Shown here: piece by piece, positions 8,439 through 18,603 of the stretch | Layout: every line of letters starts with the position of its first letter | Numbering within the stretch: position 1 is the first letter of the stretch | Source: Devosia epidermidihirudinis | GTDB lineage: Bacteria; Pseudomonadota; Alphaproteobacteria; Rhizobiales; Devosiaceae | Assembly (NCBI RefSeq): GCF_000971295.1 | Contig: NZ_LANJ01000044.1 | Location: 164,556 to 228,555 of the forward strand | Length of the DNA stretch: 64,000 nt | Reading direction: 5' to 3' | Position numbers and translations under genes: made by a program | Notes under the pieces: generated by a model | What the model was told of the DNA's origin: nothing | The model's input: only the letters and a program-made list of their open reading frames with translations | The model's database searches: none

Positions 8439-10274
8439 ATGCAACCGGTGTCCGTGGCCGCCCTGGCCGCAGCGCGCGAAAAATTCTTCTCTGGTCAGTC
8501 ATTGCCGGACGGGCTCGTTCCCGCACCGATTCTGCGGTCATGGCAACGCTGCGCCGAACAGGGCCTCGACGCCGGAAGTTCCATCCGCGCCGAGCCCATG
8601 ACGGCGAGTGAGCTGCGCGCGCTGCACGAGCAGAACGAAGCCCTCCGCCTGCTGTCGCGATCCGAGCTGGTGTCATTGCGCACCGAGGCCCGGCTGACCG
8701 ACAGCGTGGTTATCCTCACCGACGCGAAAGGATTGGTGCTCGACACGGTTGGCAGCCCGGAATTTGCTGGACAGGCGGCCGAGGTCTCGCTGCGCCCCGG
8801 CGTCGCGTGGTCAGAAACTTCTACCGGCACCAATGCCATCGGCACCGCACTGGCAGAGCGTCGCGCCATCGAGGTGCATGGCGGCGAGCACTTCTTCGAG
8901 CAGGACGGCATCCTGCATTGCGCGGCGAGCCCGATCTTTGACCCCTACGGCAAGCTGGCGGGTGTGCTCGACATGTCCGGCCATGCCTCCACCGAACATA
9001 CGCACGCCATGGGGCTGGTGCGGCTGGCAGTAGAGCAAATCGAGCACCGCTTCTTTAATCGCGCCTTCGATGAAATGACCGTGGTGCGCTTTCACCGCAG
9101 CGCCGACCTGTTGGGCACGACGCGCGAGGGCATTCTGGTGTTCGACGGGGCGCGGCTGGTGGCTGGCAATCGCCGCGCCATGCATCTGGTGGGGCTTGAT
9201 CGGAAGGCCCTGCGCCAATCGAGCATGGATGCGATCTTTGAGAATGTGGGGCTGGCGGTCGATCATGGTGAGCTGCGTGCCCGCAATGGCGAGCGCTACT
9301 TTGCCTCGGTCAGCGCCCCGCGCGCCACAACGCCCACTGTCATTGGCACCCTGCCCCGCGCGCCCAAGCCGCGACGGGATGGCCCTTATTTCACGGCTGA
9401 AACGCAAGCCGACCTGGCCAAGGCCATCCGATTGGTCAATGCCGAAATCCCACTGCTCATTACCGGGGAAACCGGCGCGGGCAAGGAAGTGTTCGCGCGC
9501 CATCTCCATGGCCAAACGGGACGCGCGGGAAAACCCTTCATCGCCATCAACTGCGCGGCGCTGCCCGAAAGCCTGATAGAAGCTGAACTGTTCGGCTATG
9601 AGCCCGGTGCCTTTACCGGTGCCCGCAAATCGGGGGCCAAGGGACTGGTGCAACAGGCCGAGGGTGGCATTCTGTTCCTCGACGAGATCGGAGACATGCC
9701 GCTACTGCTGCAATCGCGCTTGCTGCGGGTTCTGCAGGACAAAGAGGTCTCGCCCCTCGGCGGCGGTACGCCAAGCAAGACCGATTTCGTTGTGATCTGC
9801 GCCACCAACCGCGAGCTGACCGCCATGGTGGACGCTGGCACCTTCCGCGCCGACCTGTACTTCCGCATCGCGCAATTCACCATCAATCTGCCAACGCTAT
9901 CGGATATGCCCGACCGCAGCGCAGTGGTGGAAGTGCTGTGGTCACAATTGGGCGGCAGCCACGGACAACTACCGCCGACGACGGTCAATCAATTGGCCGA
10001 TCGGCCATGGCCCGGCAATTTCAGGGAAATGGCGGGCGCGTTGCGGGCCCTAGCCGCCCTGCATGATCCCGGCGAAACGATCACGCTCCAATCACTCGCG
10101 CCTGTTGCGCCCAGCGTGGGGCCGACACCGACGCTCACTGGAGATCTGGGCACGCTGACCGAAACGGCGATGCGTCGAACAGTCGAGCAGCATAGCGGCA
10201 ATCTCTCGGCGGCAGCGCGAGCGCTGGGCATCGATCGGTCAACGCTGTATCGCCGACTGGTTTGGAAAAACTGA
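8439..10274 (+). CDS. acoR: AcoR-family sigma54-dependent transcriptional activator
   Basis: 611 residues. An N-terminal sensory region with a GAF-like domain (about 55-210) precedes a AAA+ domain (about 310-500). Within the AAA+ domain are Walker A GETGAGKE near 345, the sigma54-contacting GAFTGA near 390, and Walker [12 protein letters not shown] near 410. A Fis-type helix-turn-helix lies at the C-terminus ([19 protein letters not shown]). The ATG at 8439 follows GGGAGGGATGGAGAG; the frame extends upstream to 8394, but that would overlap the palindromic operator. It is divergent from the aldehyde dehydrogenase gene and almost certainly activates it. The inducer is unknown, perhaps acetoin, an alcohol or an aldehyde. 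There is no phosphoacceptor receiver domain, so it senses directly. Confidence 0.9.
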   Translation: MQPVSVAALAAAREKFFSGQSLPDGLVPAPILRSWQRCAEQGLDAGSSIRAEPMTASELRALHEQNEALRLLSRSELVSLRTEARLTDSVVILTDAKGLVLDTVGSPEFAGQAAEVSLRPGVAWSETSTGTNAIGTALAERRAIEVHGGEHFFEQDGILHCAASPIFDPYGKLAGVLDMSGHASTEHTHAMGLVRLAVEQIEHRFFNRAFDEMTVVRFHRSADLLGTTREGILVFDGARLVAGNRRAMHLVGLDRKALRQSSMDAIFENVGLAVDHGELRARNGERYFASVSAPRATTPTVIGTLPRAPKPRRDGPYFTAETQADLAKAIRLVNAEIPLLITGETGAGKEVFARHLHGQTGRAGKPFIAINCAALPESLIEAELFGYEPGAFTGARKSGAKGLVQQAEGGILFLDEIGDMPLLLQSRLLRVLQDKEVSPLGGGTPSKTDFVVICATNRELTAMVDAGTFRADLYFRIAQFTINLPTLSDMPDRSAVVEVLWSQLGGSHGQLPPTTVNQLADRPWPGNFREMAGALRALAALHDPGETITLQSLAPVAPSVGPTPTLTGDLGTLTETAMRRTVEQHSGNLSAAARALGIDRSTLYRRLVWKN

Positions 10275-10295
10275 ACCCGGCTTTCGGGCCATCGC

Positions 10296-11882
10296 TCATT
10301 CCTCAGGCAGCGGGAACCGCACCTCGACGGTGACACCATCATCGCTGGAAACCATGTCTACCGTGCCATTCAGCTGGGCGGCGAACGCCTTCATCAGCCG
10401 TGAGCCCATGCCGGTGCCGGGCGTCGGTGGCAGGGGATTGCCGTTATCGTGGATGACCAGCAGCGCATTTCGGTCGTCATCCAGCGTCAGCAGAATGGTG
10501 ATGGCGCCAGGACGACCGTCGGGGAAACCATATTTGAGCGCATTGATCACCGCTTCGGTGATCAGCTGACCCAGCGGCATCACGGATCTGTTGGGTATCG
10601 TGACCGCCGCAATATTGGTCTGCAGCGTCACGTTTTCCGAGGAGGCATCAACGATCTGCTGCGCAATCGAATTGATATAGTCCGGCGCCGACACGTCGAC
10701 ATAGCTATCGGTGCGATAGATATGTTCATGCACCGCCACCATGCCCTGAATGCGGGGCTGGATTTCTGCAACCGGGTCCGCGCTTTTGGCGTGCAACCGC
10801 ACCAGCGACAACACCGACTGCAGGTTGTTCTTCACCCGATGGTGGATTTCGAGGAACAGGATTTCATTGCGTTGCAGCGACGTGGCGAGATCGGCAGAGA
10901 CCTGCTCATGCCGCCGAATAAGCCGACTGTTACGCAGCGCCGCATAGCCCAAAAGGCCCGAAATCGGCAGCAGCACCGCCAGGGTGAACAACACCTTGGC
11001 CCAGTACGAATTCAGCATATCATCCGTGCTGATGCCGATTGCGGCAACCAGAGGCGCTCCATCCACCCGCGCAAAGCCGATCGCGCGCTGCACGCCATCA
11101 ATCGGCGACTTTCCGGCCGAGTAGGCGCCCGTCTCTGCAGAGAAATAGATCGCGACAAAGTCTTCGGGAAGCGGAGTATCATAGACCGCCGTTGGCACTT
11201 CGGGCAGACGTGCCGACAACCAGCCATCCTCATGCACGAGGTAGGCATTGGAATCCTTGCCGCCCACACTCAGCCAGGTTTTATTGAACACCTGCATGGG
11301 CGCGTAGGCCACCGCCGCACCGACGAATTGATCGCCGCGACGCAGCGCCTGCCCCACCGCAAAGGTCATCTGACCGGTAACGCGGTCCGCGATCAGGTGC
11401 GACACGACCCAGTCGGCACCCCCCTTGAGTTCCTGGAAATAGCTGCGATCGCTGATATCGACGACATCAGCATCAACCGCCAGGAACTGCTGCGATACGC
11501 CACTGGCGTCATAAAGCACAATGGCGACACCATCAGGCAAATCGTCAATGACGTCGCCCAGTACGACGCCTGTGTTGCCCGCAGCTTGAAGTTCGCTGCT
11601 TTGCCGCTCAACGCGCTTCAACACCTGCCGCGCCACATCGAGATACCAGCGCACGTCAGTGGCCATCGAGAGCGCATAAGCGCGGGCGCGATCCTCGCCC
11701 TCGCTGGTTACGCTGCGATAATCGGAGATGAATTGCGTCAATGCGAGACCGAAGGTCACAACAATCATGGCCACGGCAATCACCGTCGCTACATGCGAAT
11801 TGGAGCGCGTACCGGTTGGGCTTGGCGTGGCGTCCGGCTGTCCGCCGGTATTGCTTGTGGTAACTACGTCGGCCTCCTTCAA
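10296..11882 (-). CDS. Membrane sensor histidine kinase, HisKA_2 type
   Basis: 528 residues if the TTG at 11882 is used. A transmembrane segment near 32-52, a Cache-like periplasmic sensor (about 55-305), a second transmembrane segment near 308-328, then the HisKA_2 phosphoacceptor motif EIHHRVKNNLQS with its His near 362. An HATPase domain ends the protein (N-box EAVINALKYGF, G-box DNGNPLPPTPGTGMGSRL). This kinase class usually pairs with general-stress (PhyR-like) or light/oxygen response systems in alphaproteobacteria. No response regulator gene is adjacent. The start is uncertain: AAGGAGG lies just inside the frame at about 11873-11879 with no usual start codon at the right distance. The gene ends 21 bases from the convergent acoR stop, with a weak hairpin between them. 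Confidence 0.85.
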   Translation of the reverse strand: MKEADVVTTSNTGGQPDATPSPTGTRSNSHVATVIAVAMIVVTFGLALTQFISDYRSVTSEGEDRARAYALSMATDVRWYLDVARQVLKRVERQSSELQAAGNTGVVLGDVIDDLPDGVAIVLYDASGVSQQFLAVDADVVDISDRSYFQELKGGADWVVSHLIADRVTGQMTFAVGQALRRGDQFVGAAVAYAPMQVFNKTWLSVGGKDSNAYLVHEDGWLSARLPEVPTAVYDTPLPEDFVAIYFSAETGAYSAGKSPIDGVQRAIGFARVDGAPLVAAIGISTDDMLNSYWAKVLFTLAVLLPISGLLGYAALRNSRLIRRHEQVSADLATSLQRNEILFLEIHHRVKNNLQSVLSLVRLHAKSADPVAEIQPRIQGMVAVHEHIYRTDSYVDVSAPDYINSIAQQIVDASSENVTLQTNIAAVTIPNRSVMPLGQLITEAVINALKYGFPDGRPGAITILLTLDDDRNALLVIHDNGNPLPPTPGTGMGSRLMKAFAAQLNGTVDMVSSDDGVTVEVRFPLPEE

Positions 11883-12054
11883 GCGGCTAGGAAGCCATTT
11901 GGAAATACAGAAGTCAAACGCCTTCCCGCACCTTGAAAAAATAGATCAGGCAGCGAGAGGCATGCAAAGATACAAATCGAATGGCCATGATCTAGCATCT
12001 TTTGTGCACCAAGCCCAACCATTTCCAAGTTTGGCAAGCGCGGGGCGGCCATGG

Positions 12055-13212
12055 CTATTGTTCCGCAAAGTAGAGGCTGTCACGCCCCGTCGTTTTACTG
12101 TGGTACAGCGCATCATCCGCACGGCGATAAAGCGTATCGAGCGACTCCGTCCCATCAAATACAGCGGCCCCCATGCTGACAGTCATGATCCCGCGCGGAG
12201 CCGTGTCATGTGTCAGCGCCAGCTCGCGCACTCCGTTCAGTATTCCTTCGAGCGGAACCTTGGCCCGTGTCACGTCGACATCGAACAGGAAAATGCAGAA
12301 CTCCTCGCCGCCGACGCGCGCAGTAATGTCGAGTGGGCGACGAGCGGAGTGACGGATAACGTCGGCCACTTTCTGCAGCGCGACATCGCCGCCCGCGTGA
12401 CCATAGTGATCGTTGAACAGCTTGAAGTGATCCACATCGACCACCGCCAGGATGGCAGGACGCTGCTCGCGTGCGCAATGACGCAAGCCGCTTTCCACCC
12501 GCCAGCGAAAGGCCCGACGATTGGGCAGGCCGGTAAGCGGATCGATCGAAGCCTGGGTGGCCAAAAGCTTGCGCAACAGGAATTGTTTGCGTTCCGAGCG
12601 TTCGCGCAGATAGCCGCCCATGGCAGCCAGCGGCAGCGCCACCAAAATCGTCAGGAAGAGTTGCAGGCTTTCGTGCAGCAGGGCCGGTGAGAGCACCAGA
12701 ATCGTGGTGACAATTGACATGACCGCGACGGCCACGGCCAGAAACAGCGCCTGCCTAAAGCGGAGACCGATGGGGAGAAACGCCGCCATCACCACCGCCA
12801 CCTGCGCACTATCGACGGCAAATGTCCCCATGGTTTTGGCCATGTTTGCCGTCAGGCTCACTGCCAGCCCAAGCAGCAGGTAGATAACCACAACAAGGCG
12901 ATCATACCGCACAAAGCCGCGCCGGACTTCGATCGCAACCGCGACAAGCCCGCCAAGCACGATGGCTCGGCTGATGAACAGCATGGCCACTTCGAGGCGC
13001 CAATCGCCCGGTGGCAGGCCAAGCACCCGGACAATGTCGAAGACAGCAAAGCAGGACCAGATCGCAATGGCGCTGGCCGCGCAGATCAGCGTCGAATTGC
13101 GTTGGTCACGAAGCAGCGTGCCGCGGAATTCCTGCTCCGTCTCGGCATCAAATGAGGGCTCAAGATCTTCCTCGCCACCGAAGGAAAAAGGCGCGCCGTT
13201 CACAAAAAACAC
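12055..13212 (-). CDS. Membrane-bound diguanylate cyclase (GGDEF)
   Basis: About 385 residues. Six hydrophobic helices span roughly 45-210, followed by a GGDEF domain that makes cyclic di-GMP. The catalytic motif is GGEEF (in RVGGEEFCIFLF), and RPLD five residues before it is the RxxD inhibitory site, so the enzyme should be active and product-inhibited. DPLTGLPNRRAF marks the domain start near 235. Two GTG starts are possible, 13212 and 13203; the second has better spacing from GGGAAA. It lies upstream of the histidine kinase gene on the same strand, 172 bases away, and may be read with it. The signal sensed by the membrane part is unknown. Confidence 0.88.
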   Translation of the reverse strand: MFFVNGAPFSFGGEEDLEPSFDAETEQEFRGTLLRDQRNSTLICAASAIAIWSCFAVFDIVRVLGLPPGDWRLEVAMLFISRAIVLGGLVAVAIEVRRGFVRYDRLVVVIYLLLGLAVSLTANMAKTMGTFAVDSAQVAVVMAAFLPIGLRFRQALFLAVAVAVMSIVTTILVLSPALLHESLQLFLTILVALPLAAMGGYLRERSERKQFLLRKLLATQASIDPLTGLPNRRAFRWRVESGLRHCAREQRPAILAVVDVDHFKLFNDHYGHAGGDVALQKVADVIRHSARRPLDITARVGGEEFCIFLFDVDVTRAKVPLEGILNGVRELALTHDTAPRGIMTVSMGAAVFDGTESLDTLYRRADDALYHSKTTGRDSLYFAEQ

Positions 13213-13632
13213 TTTCCCAACATAAATTTAGCATCACTCTGCCTCACGACATCTAACTTTGCGTTACCGCCCACCTACGCATTCGCGGGCGCGACGGAAC
13301 CGTCTGTCGTTCACGCAAAAAACAACTCCTGGGCAGTGAACCTTTTGCCCCCACGCCAATTCTACTCTTGGACAGTGACGCTCATTCGTGGGCAGGGGAC
13401 TGTCAGACAGTGGCCAAAAGACATGATGTGCAAGATTTGCTTAAGCGCAGCGAACCATTCCCAGAGTGGTTCAAGTTCTCTTTTCGCGATGCGAGTGCCA
13501 TAACAGGCAGAGAGAAAACATAAGGCGAAACGCACATCAGGAATACTCTCACGTCATCAATCTATCCCTTCCCATAATCTTGCGAGCAAAACGGGCGCAG
13601 CGCCAAGGCGCAGGCGTCATATGGAGGCTGGA
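13213..13632. other. Intergenic region upstream of gnd
   Basis: About 420 bases, no gene seen. It should hold the promoters of the diguanylate cyclase gene (minus) and of the gnd-zwf-glucokinase operon (plus). Short imperfect repeats TGGGCAGTGA, TGGACAGTGA and TGGGCAGGGGA start at 13330, 13369 and 13389. Their meaning is unclear. Confidence 0.35.
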
Positions 13633-14634
13633 ATGCAATTAGGTATGGTCGGCTTGGGCCGCATGGGCGCCAACATGGTGCGGCGTCTGATCAAAGCGGG
13701 ACACCAATGCGTGGTTTATGACGTGAACCCGCAAAGCGTTGCCGATCTGGTTGCAGAAGGGGCGATTGGGGCTGCGACGCTTCCCGAATTTCTGGGCAAG
13801 CTCGACACACCCCGCGCCGTCTGGCTGATGTTGCCTGCGGCCATCACCACCCGTATCGCGCTGGAACTGGCCGACCAAATGCAGCCCGGCGATACGCTCA
13901 TCGATGGCGGCAATTCTTACTATCGCGACGCGGTAGATCTCGCTGCCCAGCTCTCACCCAAGGGCATCAATGTCGTCGATGTCGGCACCAGCGGCGGCGT
14001 CTGGGGTCTGCAGCGCGGCTATAGCCTGATGATCGGCGGCAACAAGGACGCCGTGCAGCGCCTCGATCCAATCCTTGCAGCGCTGGCGCCCGGTCAGGAC
14101 GGCAGCGGCGCGACGCCCGGCACGACCGACACCGCCTCGCAGGGCTATCTCCACTGCGGCCCAACCGGCTCCGGACACTTCGTCAAAATGGTCCACAACG
14201 GCATCGAATATGGCCTGATGGCCGCCTATGCCGAGGGTATCAACATTCTCAAGGCCGCCAATGCGGGCGAACACGCGCGCGACGCCGACGCTGAAACTGC
14301 GCCGCTGCATGACCCACAATATTACCAGTTCGATATCGACCTGGCCGGGGTCGCCGAAGTCTGGCGGCACGGCAGCGTCATCAGCTCATGGCTGCTCGAT
14401 CTGACAGCGGGCGCACTCCGGGGCGATCCGACGCTGGCCAATTTCGGCGGCAAGGTGTCCGACTCCGGTGAAGGCCGCTGGACGCTGCGTGCGGCGGTCG
14501 AAACCGGCGTACCGGCGCCGGTGCTCTCGTCGGCGCTGTTTGCCCGCTTCTCCTCGCGCGACAATGACGAGTTTGCCAACAAGCTGATGTCGGCCATGCG
14601 CTTCGCCTTTGGCGGCCACCACGAAAAATCCTGA
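13633..14634 (+). CDS. gnd: 6-phosphogluconate dehydrogenase, decarboxylating (short Gnd type)
   Basis: 333 residues, the length of the short NAD/NADP-dependent GndA/YqeC-type enzymes rather than the 470-residue E. coli form. It oxidises 6-phosphogluconate to ribulose 5-phosphate and CO2. The Rossmann motif GLGRMGANM is at the N-terminus. The substrate-binding signature [18 protein letters not shown] lies near 120-137, and [17 protein letters not shown], with the catalytic Lys, near 174-190. I chose the ATG at 13633 because GGAGG at 13624-13628 sits just before it; an ATG at 13621 would add four residues. It is first in an operon with zwf and a glucokinase, forming the oxidative pentose-phosphate branch. 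Confidence 0.95.
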   Translation: MQLGMVGLGRMGANMVRRLIKAGHQCVVYDVNPQSVADLVAEGAIGAATLPEFLGKLDTPRAVWLMLPAAITTRIALELADQMQPGDTLIDGGNSYYRDAVDLAAQLSPKGINVVDVGTSGGVWGLQRGYSLMIGGNKDAVQRLDPILAALAPGQDGSGATPGTTDTASQGYLHCGPTGSGHFVKMVHNGIEYGLMAAYAEGINILKAANAGEHARDADAETAPLHDPQYYQFDIDLAGVAEVWRHGSVISSWLLDLTAGALRGDPTLANFGGKVSDSGEGRWTLRAAVETGVPAPVLSSALFARFSSRDNDEFANKLMSAMRFAFGGHHEKS

Positions 14635-14648
14635 TCGCGAGAACCGCC

Positions 14649-16025
14649 ATGACCAAGACCCGCGCCGACGCCCTGGTGATCTTTGGGGTCACCGGCGATC
14701 TCGCCCACAAGATGATCCTGCCCTCGCTGTACCAGATGGTGCGGCGAGGCCATCTGACCGAACCCGTCATCGGGGTGGCGCTGGATGATTGGACCAAGGA
14801 CCGGCTTTCTGCCCGCGCCCGCGACGCCGTGACCAACCAGTTTGGCAACGTTGACGAGGCGGTCTTTGCCAAGCTCGAAAGCCTGCTGCATTATGTGTCG
14901 GGTGATTACAAATCGGCCGACACCTTCGAGCGCCTGAAGCAAGCGCTGGGCGGTGCGCAACAGCCGCTCTACTACCTCGCCATTCCGCCGTCCCTCTTCG
15001 GCGTCGTTATCGATGCGCTTCAGACTGCCGGCATTGCCCGCAATGCAAGGCTGATGGTCGAAAAGCCCTTTGGGCACGATGTGGCGTCAGCCCAGGCGCT
15101 TAACGCAGTCCTTCATGCCGTGTTCGAGGAAGATGCGGTGTTCCGCATCGACCATTTCCTCGGCAAGGAGGCCATTCAGAACCTGCTGTATTTCCGCTTC
15201 GCCAATGCGATCGTCGAGCCACTGTGGAACCGCACCTATGTCGAGAGCGTGCAGATCACCATGGCGGAAAACTTCGGCGTCACCGGGCGCGGCAAGTTCT
15301 ATGACGAAGTCGGCTGCATCCGCGACGTCATCCAGAACCATCTGCTGAACGTGCTGCTGTTGTTGACCATGGAACCACCGATCACCAGCGCCTCGGACGA
15401 TCAGAGCGACGAAAAAGTGCAGGTGCTCAAGGCTATTCGGCAACTGACCCCTGCCGATGTGGTACGCGGCCAGTTCAACGGCTATCGCGATGAGCCGGGT
15501 GTTGCTCAGGCCTCGACGGTTGAAACCTTCGCCGCCATTCGCCTCTTCGTCGACACCTGGCGCTGGAAGGATGTGCCCTTCTATATCCGCGCCGGCAAGA
15601 ACCTACCGGTGCGCGCCACCGAAGTCGTCGTGCGCTTCCGTCGGCCACCCATCGCGCTATTCGACGACGTCTCCGCCGCCGACGCCAATTATCTCCGCCT
15701 CCGTGTCGGCCCCGAAGTGATGATCGCCCTCGGGGCGCGTCGCAAAGCACCCGGCGGCGAGATGGTAGGCGAGGACGTGGAGCTGACCGCGGTTGATGAC
15801 ACTGTCGACGACATGATGCCCTATGAACGCCTCATCGGCGATGCCATGGACGGCAAACGGCAGCTATTCACCCGCCAGGATGCGTCGGAACTGGGCTGGC
15901 GCGTGTTCGATCAGGTCCTCGACCAAAAAGACCAGCCCGCACCGTATGCGCCCGGCACTTGGGGTCCGGCCGATGCCATGAAGGACTTTACTCCCCTCGG
16001 CGGCTGGGTGGATCCCAAGCCTTGA
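14649..16025 (+). CDS. zwf: Glucose-6-phosphate dehydrogenase
   Basis: 458 residues. Converts glucose 6-phosphate to 6-phosphogluconolactone with NAD(P). The N-terminal coenzyme motif [11 protein letters not shown], the active-site signature RIDHFLGKE near residue 166 (catalytic His) and EKPFGHD near 138 are all present. It starts 14 bases after gnd. No 6-phosphogluconolactonase (pgl) gene lies in the operon, so hydrolysis of the lactone must be spontaneous or encoded elsewhere. Confidence 0.96.
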   Translation: MTKTRADALVIFGVTGDLAHKMILPSLYQMVRRGHLTEPVIGVALDDWTKDRLSARARDAVTNQFGNVDEAVFAKLESLLHYVSGDYKSADTFERLKQALGGAQQPLYYLAIPPSLFGVVIDALQTAGIARNARLMVEKPFGHDVASAQALNAVLHAVFEEDAVFRIDHFLGKEAIQNLLYFRFANAIVEPLWNRTYVESVQITMAENFGVTGRGKFYDEVGCIRDVIQNHLLNVLLLLTMEPPITSASDDQSDEKVQVLKAIRQLTPADVVRGQFNGYRDEPGVAQASTVETFAAIRLFVDTWRWKDVPFYIRAGKNLPVRATEVVVRFRRPPIALFDDVSAADANYLRLRVGPEVMIALGARRKAPGGEMVGEDVELTAVDDTVDDMMPYERLIGDAMDGKRQLFTRQDASELGWRVFDQVLDQKDQPAPYAPGTWGPADAMKDFTPLGGWVDPKP

Positions 16026-16038
16026 TCCGGAGCGCACC

Positions 16039-16725
16039 ATGACTGACCAACAAAATCAACCCGTCGTGCTCGCCGTCGACATCGGCGGCTCCCATGTCAA
16101 GGTCTTGAGCAGCGCCGGTGGCGCAGAGCGCAAGGCCGTTTCCGGGCCCAAGATGGATGCCGCCGTTATGGCGGAGGCCGTTGAAAAACTGGCTGACGGC
16201 CTGCAATTTGACGTGTTGGCCCTCGGCTATCCTGGCCCCGTCATTCACAACAAGATTCTGTCGGAACCGCACAACCTCGCCACAGGCTGGATCGGCTTCG
16301 ATTTTGAAAAGCGCTTCGGCAAACCCGTCAAAATCGTCAATGATGCGCTGATGCAGGCCATCGGCAGCTATGATGGCGGACGCATGCTGTTCCTCGGCCT
16401 CGGCACAGGTCTGGGCGCCGCCATGATCGTCGACAATGTCGCCCAACCCATGGAAATCGCCCATCTGCCCTATCGAAAAGGGCGCACCTTCGAGGACTAT
16501 CTGGGAGAGGCCAGCCTCGAAAAACGTGGTTTAGAGAAGTGGACCAAGCACGTCTTCGATGCCACCGAACAACTCACCGCCGCCTTGGAGCCCGATTACG
16601 TGGTGATCGGAGGCGGCAATGTCACCCGCCTCAAGACGCTGCCTCCAAACGCCCGCCGTGGCGACAACACCAACGCCTTCAAGGGTGGCTTCGCCCTATG
16701 GCTCGACGAGAGTCTGAAGGTCTAG
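16039..16725 (+). CDS. ROK-family / polyphosphate-type glucokinase
   Basis: 228 residues with the ROK phosphate-binding motif DIGGSHVK near residue 14, a second motif FLGLGTGLGAA near 120, and a C-terminal VIGGGNVTRL. It is shorter than typical bacterial ROK glucokinases and similar in size to PpgK-like proteins. The phosphoryl donor (ATP or polyphosphate) cannot be told from sequence by eye. The 13-base gap after zwf and the shared strand indicate one operon in which glucose is phosphorylated, oxidised and decarboxylated. The ROK zinc-binding Cys cluster is absent. Confidence 0.85.
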   Translation: MTDQQNQPVVLAVDIGGSHVKVLSSAGGAERKAVSGPKMDAAVMAEAVEKLADGLQFDVLALGYPGPVIHNKILSEPHNLATGWIGFDFEKRFGKPVKIVNDALMQAIGSYDGGRMLFLGLGTGLGAAMIVDNVAQPMEIAHLPYRKGRTFEDYLGEASLEKRGLEKWTKHVFDATEQLTAALEPDYVVIGGGNVTRLKTLPPNARRGDNTNAFKGGFALWLDESLKV

Positions 16726-16730
16726 CCGTG

Positions 16731-17786
16731 CTACCCAATGGTGCGTTCGAGTACCGATAGCCAGTTGGAATAACCAATGCGTTCCAGCAGCGGCTCATCA
16801 TAGCCATGGCGGCGGAGCAGATCGAACAGCACGGGCAATCCGGCTGCTGACCCGATCGCATCAGGGATCTTGGTGCCGTCGAAATCGGACCCAAGGCCGA
16901 TCCGGCTCTCACCGACGATCGAAATCAGATGATCGAGGTGCCGCACCAGCAATTCTGGGTCGGATGATGTGTCGAGACGACCATCAAGCCGGAGAAAACC
17001 GGTGCCGAAATTTAGACCAACCAGGCCGTCACTATCCCGGATGGCGCGCAACTGTTCGTCGGTCAGATTGCGCGGGGACGGCGAGAGCGCGTAGGCGTTG
17101 GAATGCGTCGCGACTAGCGGCGCATCCGAGATTTTGGCCACATCCCAGAACCCCTGCTCGGTGATATGCGAGAGGTCCACAAGGACACGCATGCGATTGC
17201 AGGCAGCAACGAGGCGGCGACCAGCATCGGTCAGGCCCGGCCCGGTGTCGGGCAGCCCGGGAAAGCGGAACGGCACGCCATAGCCAAAGATATTGGTGCG
17301 GCTCCACACCGGTCCGACCGAGCGCAGCCCGGCAGCGTAGAGCACGTCGAGAAAGTACAGGTCCGGATCAATCGCCTCGGCGCCTTCAATATGCAGCACG
17401 GCGGCGAGAGCGCCGCGCGCATTGGCCGCTCGGATCTCCGCCGTCGACCGGCATAGCGCAACCGCGCCATTCGAAGCGTTCGCCAGACGCTGCAGGATGG
17501 CGACCTGCGCAATGGTCAGTCGCTGCGCTGCTTCAAGGCTGAGCTCGTTGGGCAGTGGCAGATCATAGGCGTCGGCCTGCATCGCGGCACGATCGATCTC
17601 GCCGGGCGATGGACAGAATACCGCGAACAATCCGCCGACCAGCCCGCCAGCCTGTGCCTTGGGCAGGTCGAGATGGGCAGGCGCCTCGCCCGTCAAAAAG
17701 CTCTGAACGGGATCAGCCGATGGCTGCTCCAGCAGTCGCAGCAATGCATCGTTGTGGCCGTCGAAAACGGGGATCAGCTTGTTCAC
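16731..17786 (-). CDS. M19-family dipeptidase (membrane dipeptidase-like)
   Basis: 351 residues from a GTG at 17786. A longer frame to 17861 would overlap the upstream ABC gene by 50 bases and adds an unlikely Cys-rich leader. Zinc ligands of the M19 (renal dipeptidase) family are visible: the HxD pair in FDGHNDAL, the bridging Glu in HIEGAEAI, His in DLSHITEQ and His in ATHSNAYAL. The C-terminal GLGSDFDGTKIP is also typical. M19 enzymes cleave dipeptides, including cysteinylglycine and D-amino-acid dipeptides. No signal peptide is seen, so it is probably cytoplasmic. Last gene of the dsz-like operon, 25 bases after the ABC ATPase gene. I infer that it frees an amino acid or cysteine conjugate from an imported dipeptide. 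Confidence 0.88.
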   Translation of the reverse strand: MNKLIPVFDGHNDALLRLLEQPSADPVQSFLTGEAPAHLDLPKAQAGGLVGGLFAVFCPSPGEIDRAAMQADAYDLPLPNELSLEAAQRLTIAQVAILQRLANASNGAVALCRSTAEIRAANARGALAAVLHIEGAEAIDPDLYFLDVLYAAGLRSVGPVWSRTNIFGYGVPFRFPGLPDTGPGLTDAGRRLVAACNRMRVLVDLSHITEQGFWDVAKISDAPLVATHSNAYALSPSPRNLTDEQLRAIRDSDGLVGLNFGTGFLRLDGRLDTSSDPELLVRHLDHLISIVGESRIGLGSDFDGTKIPDAIGSAAGLPVLFDLLRRHGYDEPLLERIGYSNWLSVLERTIG

Positions 17787-17811
17787 GGGCGCGCTCTCGT
17801 TTGGGACTGGT

Positions 17812-18603
17812 TCAATGCAGCACCCGGCTGAGGAACAGCCGCGTCCGCTCATGCTGGGCATTGGTGAAGAAGGCTTCGGGCTTATCTTCTTCGATGATCT
17901 GGCCCTGATCCATGAAGATCACACGATCGGCAACCTGACGGGCGAACCCCATTTCGTGGGTGACGCAGAGCATGGTCATGCCGCTATCGGCTAGTGAGAT
18001 CATCACGTCGAGCACTTCCTTGACCATTTCAGGATCAAGCGAGGACGTTGGCTCATCGAACAGCATGATCTTGGGGTTCATGCAGAGCGAGCGCGCAATG
18101 GCGACCCGCTGCTGCTGGCCACCTGAAAGCTGGCCGGGGAATTTCTGCGCCTGCTCGGGGATCTTGACGCGCTCAAGGTAGTGCATGGCGGTCTCTTCCG
18201 CCTCGGCCTTGGAGAGCTTGCGCACATAGATCTGCGCCAGCGTCAGGTTCTGCAGGATGGTCAGATGCGGGAACAGGTTGAAGTGCTGAAATACCATGCC
18301 GACTTCACGGCGGATTTCGTCGATCCGTTTGAGGTCATTGGTCAGCTCGACGCCGTTGACGATGACCTTGCCGTCCTGATGCTCTTCGAGACGATTGATG
18401 CAACGGATCAGAGTCGACTTGCCTGACCCCGACGGCCCGGCAATGACAATGCGCTCGCCGCGCCCAACGCGCAGATTGATGTCCTGAAGGACGTGAAAAT
18501 CTCCAAACCACTTCTGCATGCCGATGATTTCGACAGCGGTTTCATCGAGAGGTCGTGTGGCTGTGGTCGACGTCAAGGTCTCAATGCTCCTGTTCGTGCT
18601 CAT
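17812..18603 (-). CDS. Polar amino acid ABC transporter, ATP-binding subunit (GlnQ/AapP-like)
   Basis: 263 residues with Walker [11 protein letters not shown]-loop VFQHFNLFP, signature LSGGQQQR, Walker [10 protein letters not shown] and H-loop THEMGF, all intact and typical of the polar amino acid uptake class. Its start overlaps the stop of the DszA-like gene by 4 bp (ATGA). No permease is on this strand. The matching permeases and binding protein are in the divergent operon (23963-26615), so the transporter is split across two operons from one control region. The coupling to the flavin monooxygenases suggests that its cargo is their substrate or a precursor. Confidence 0.93.
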   Translation of the reverse strand: MSTNRSIETLTSTTATRPLDETAVEIIGMQKWFGDFHVLQDINLRVGRGERIVIAGPSGSGKSTLIRCINRLEEHQDGKVIVNGVELTNDLKRIDEIRREVGMVFQHFNLFPHLTILQNLTLAQIYVRKLSKAEAEETAMHYLERVKIPEQAQKFPGQLSGGQQQRVAIARSLCMNPKIMLFDEPTSSLDPEMVKEVLDVMISLADSGMTMLCVTHEMGFARQVADRVIFMDQGQIIEEDKPEAFFTNAQHERTRLFLSRVLH

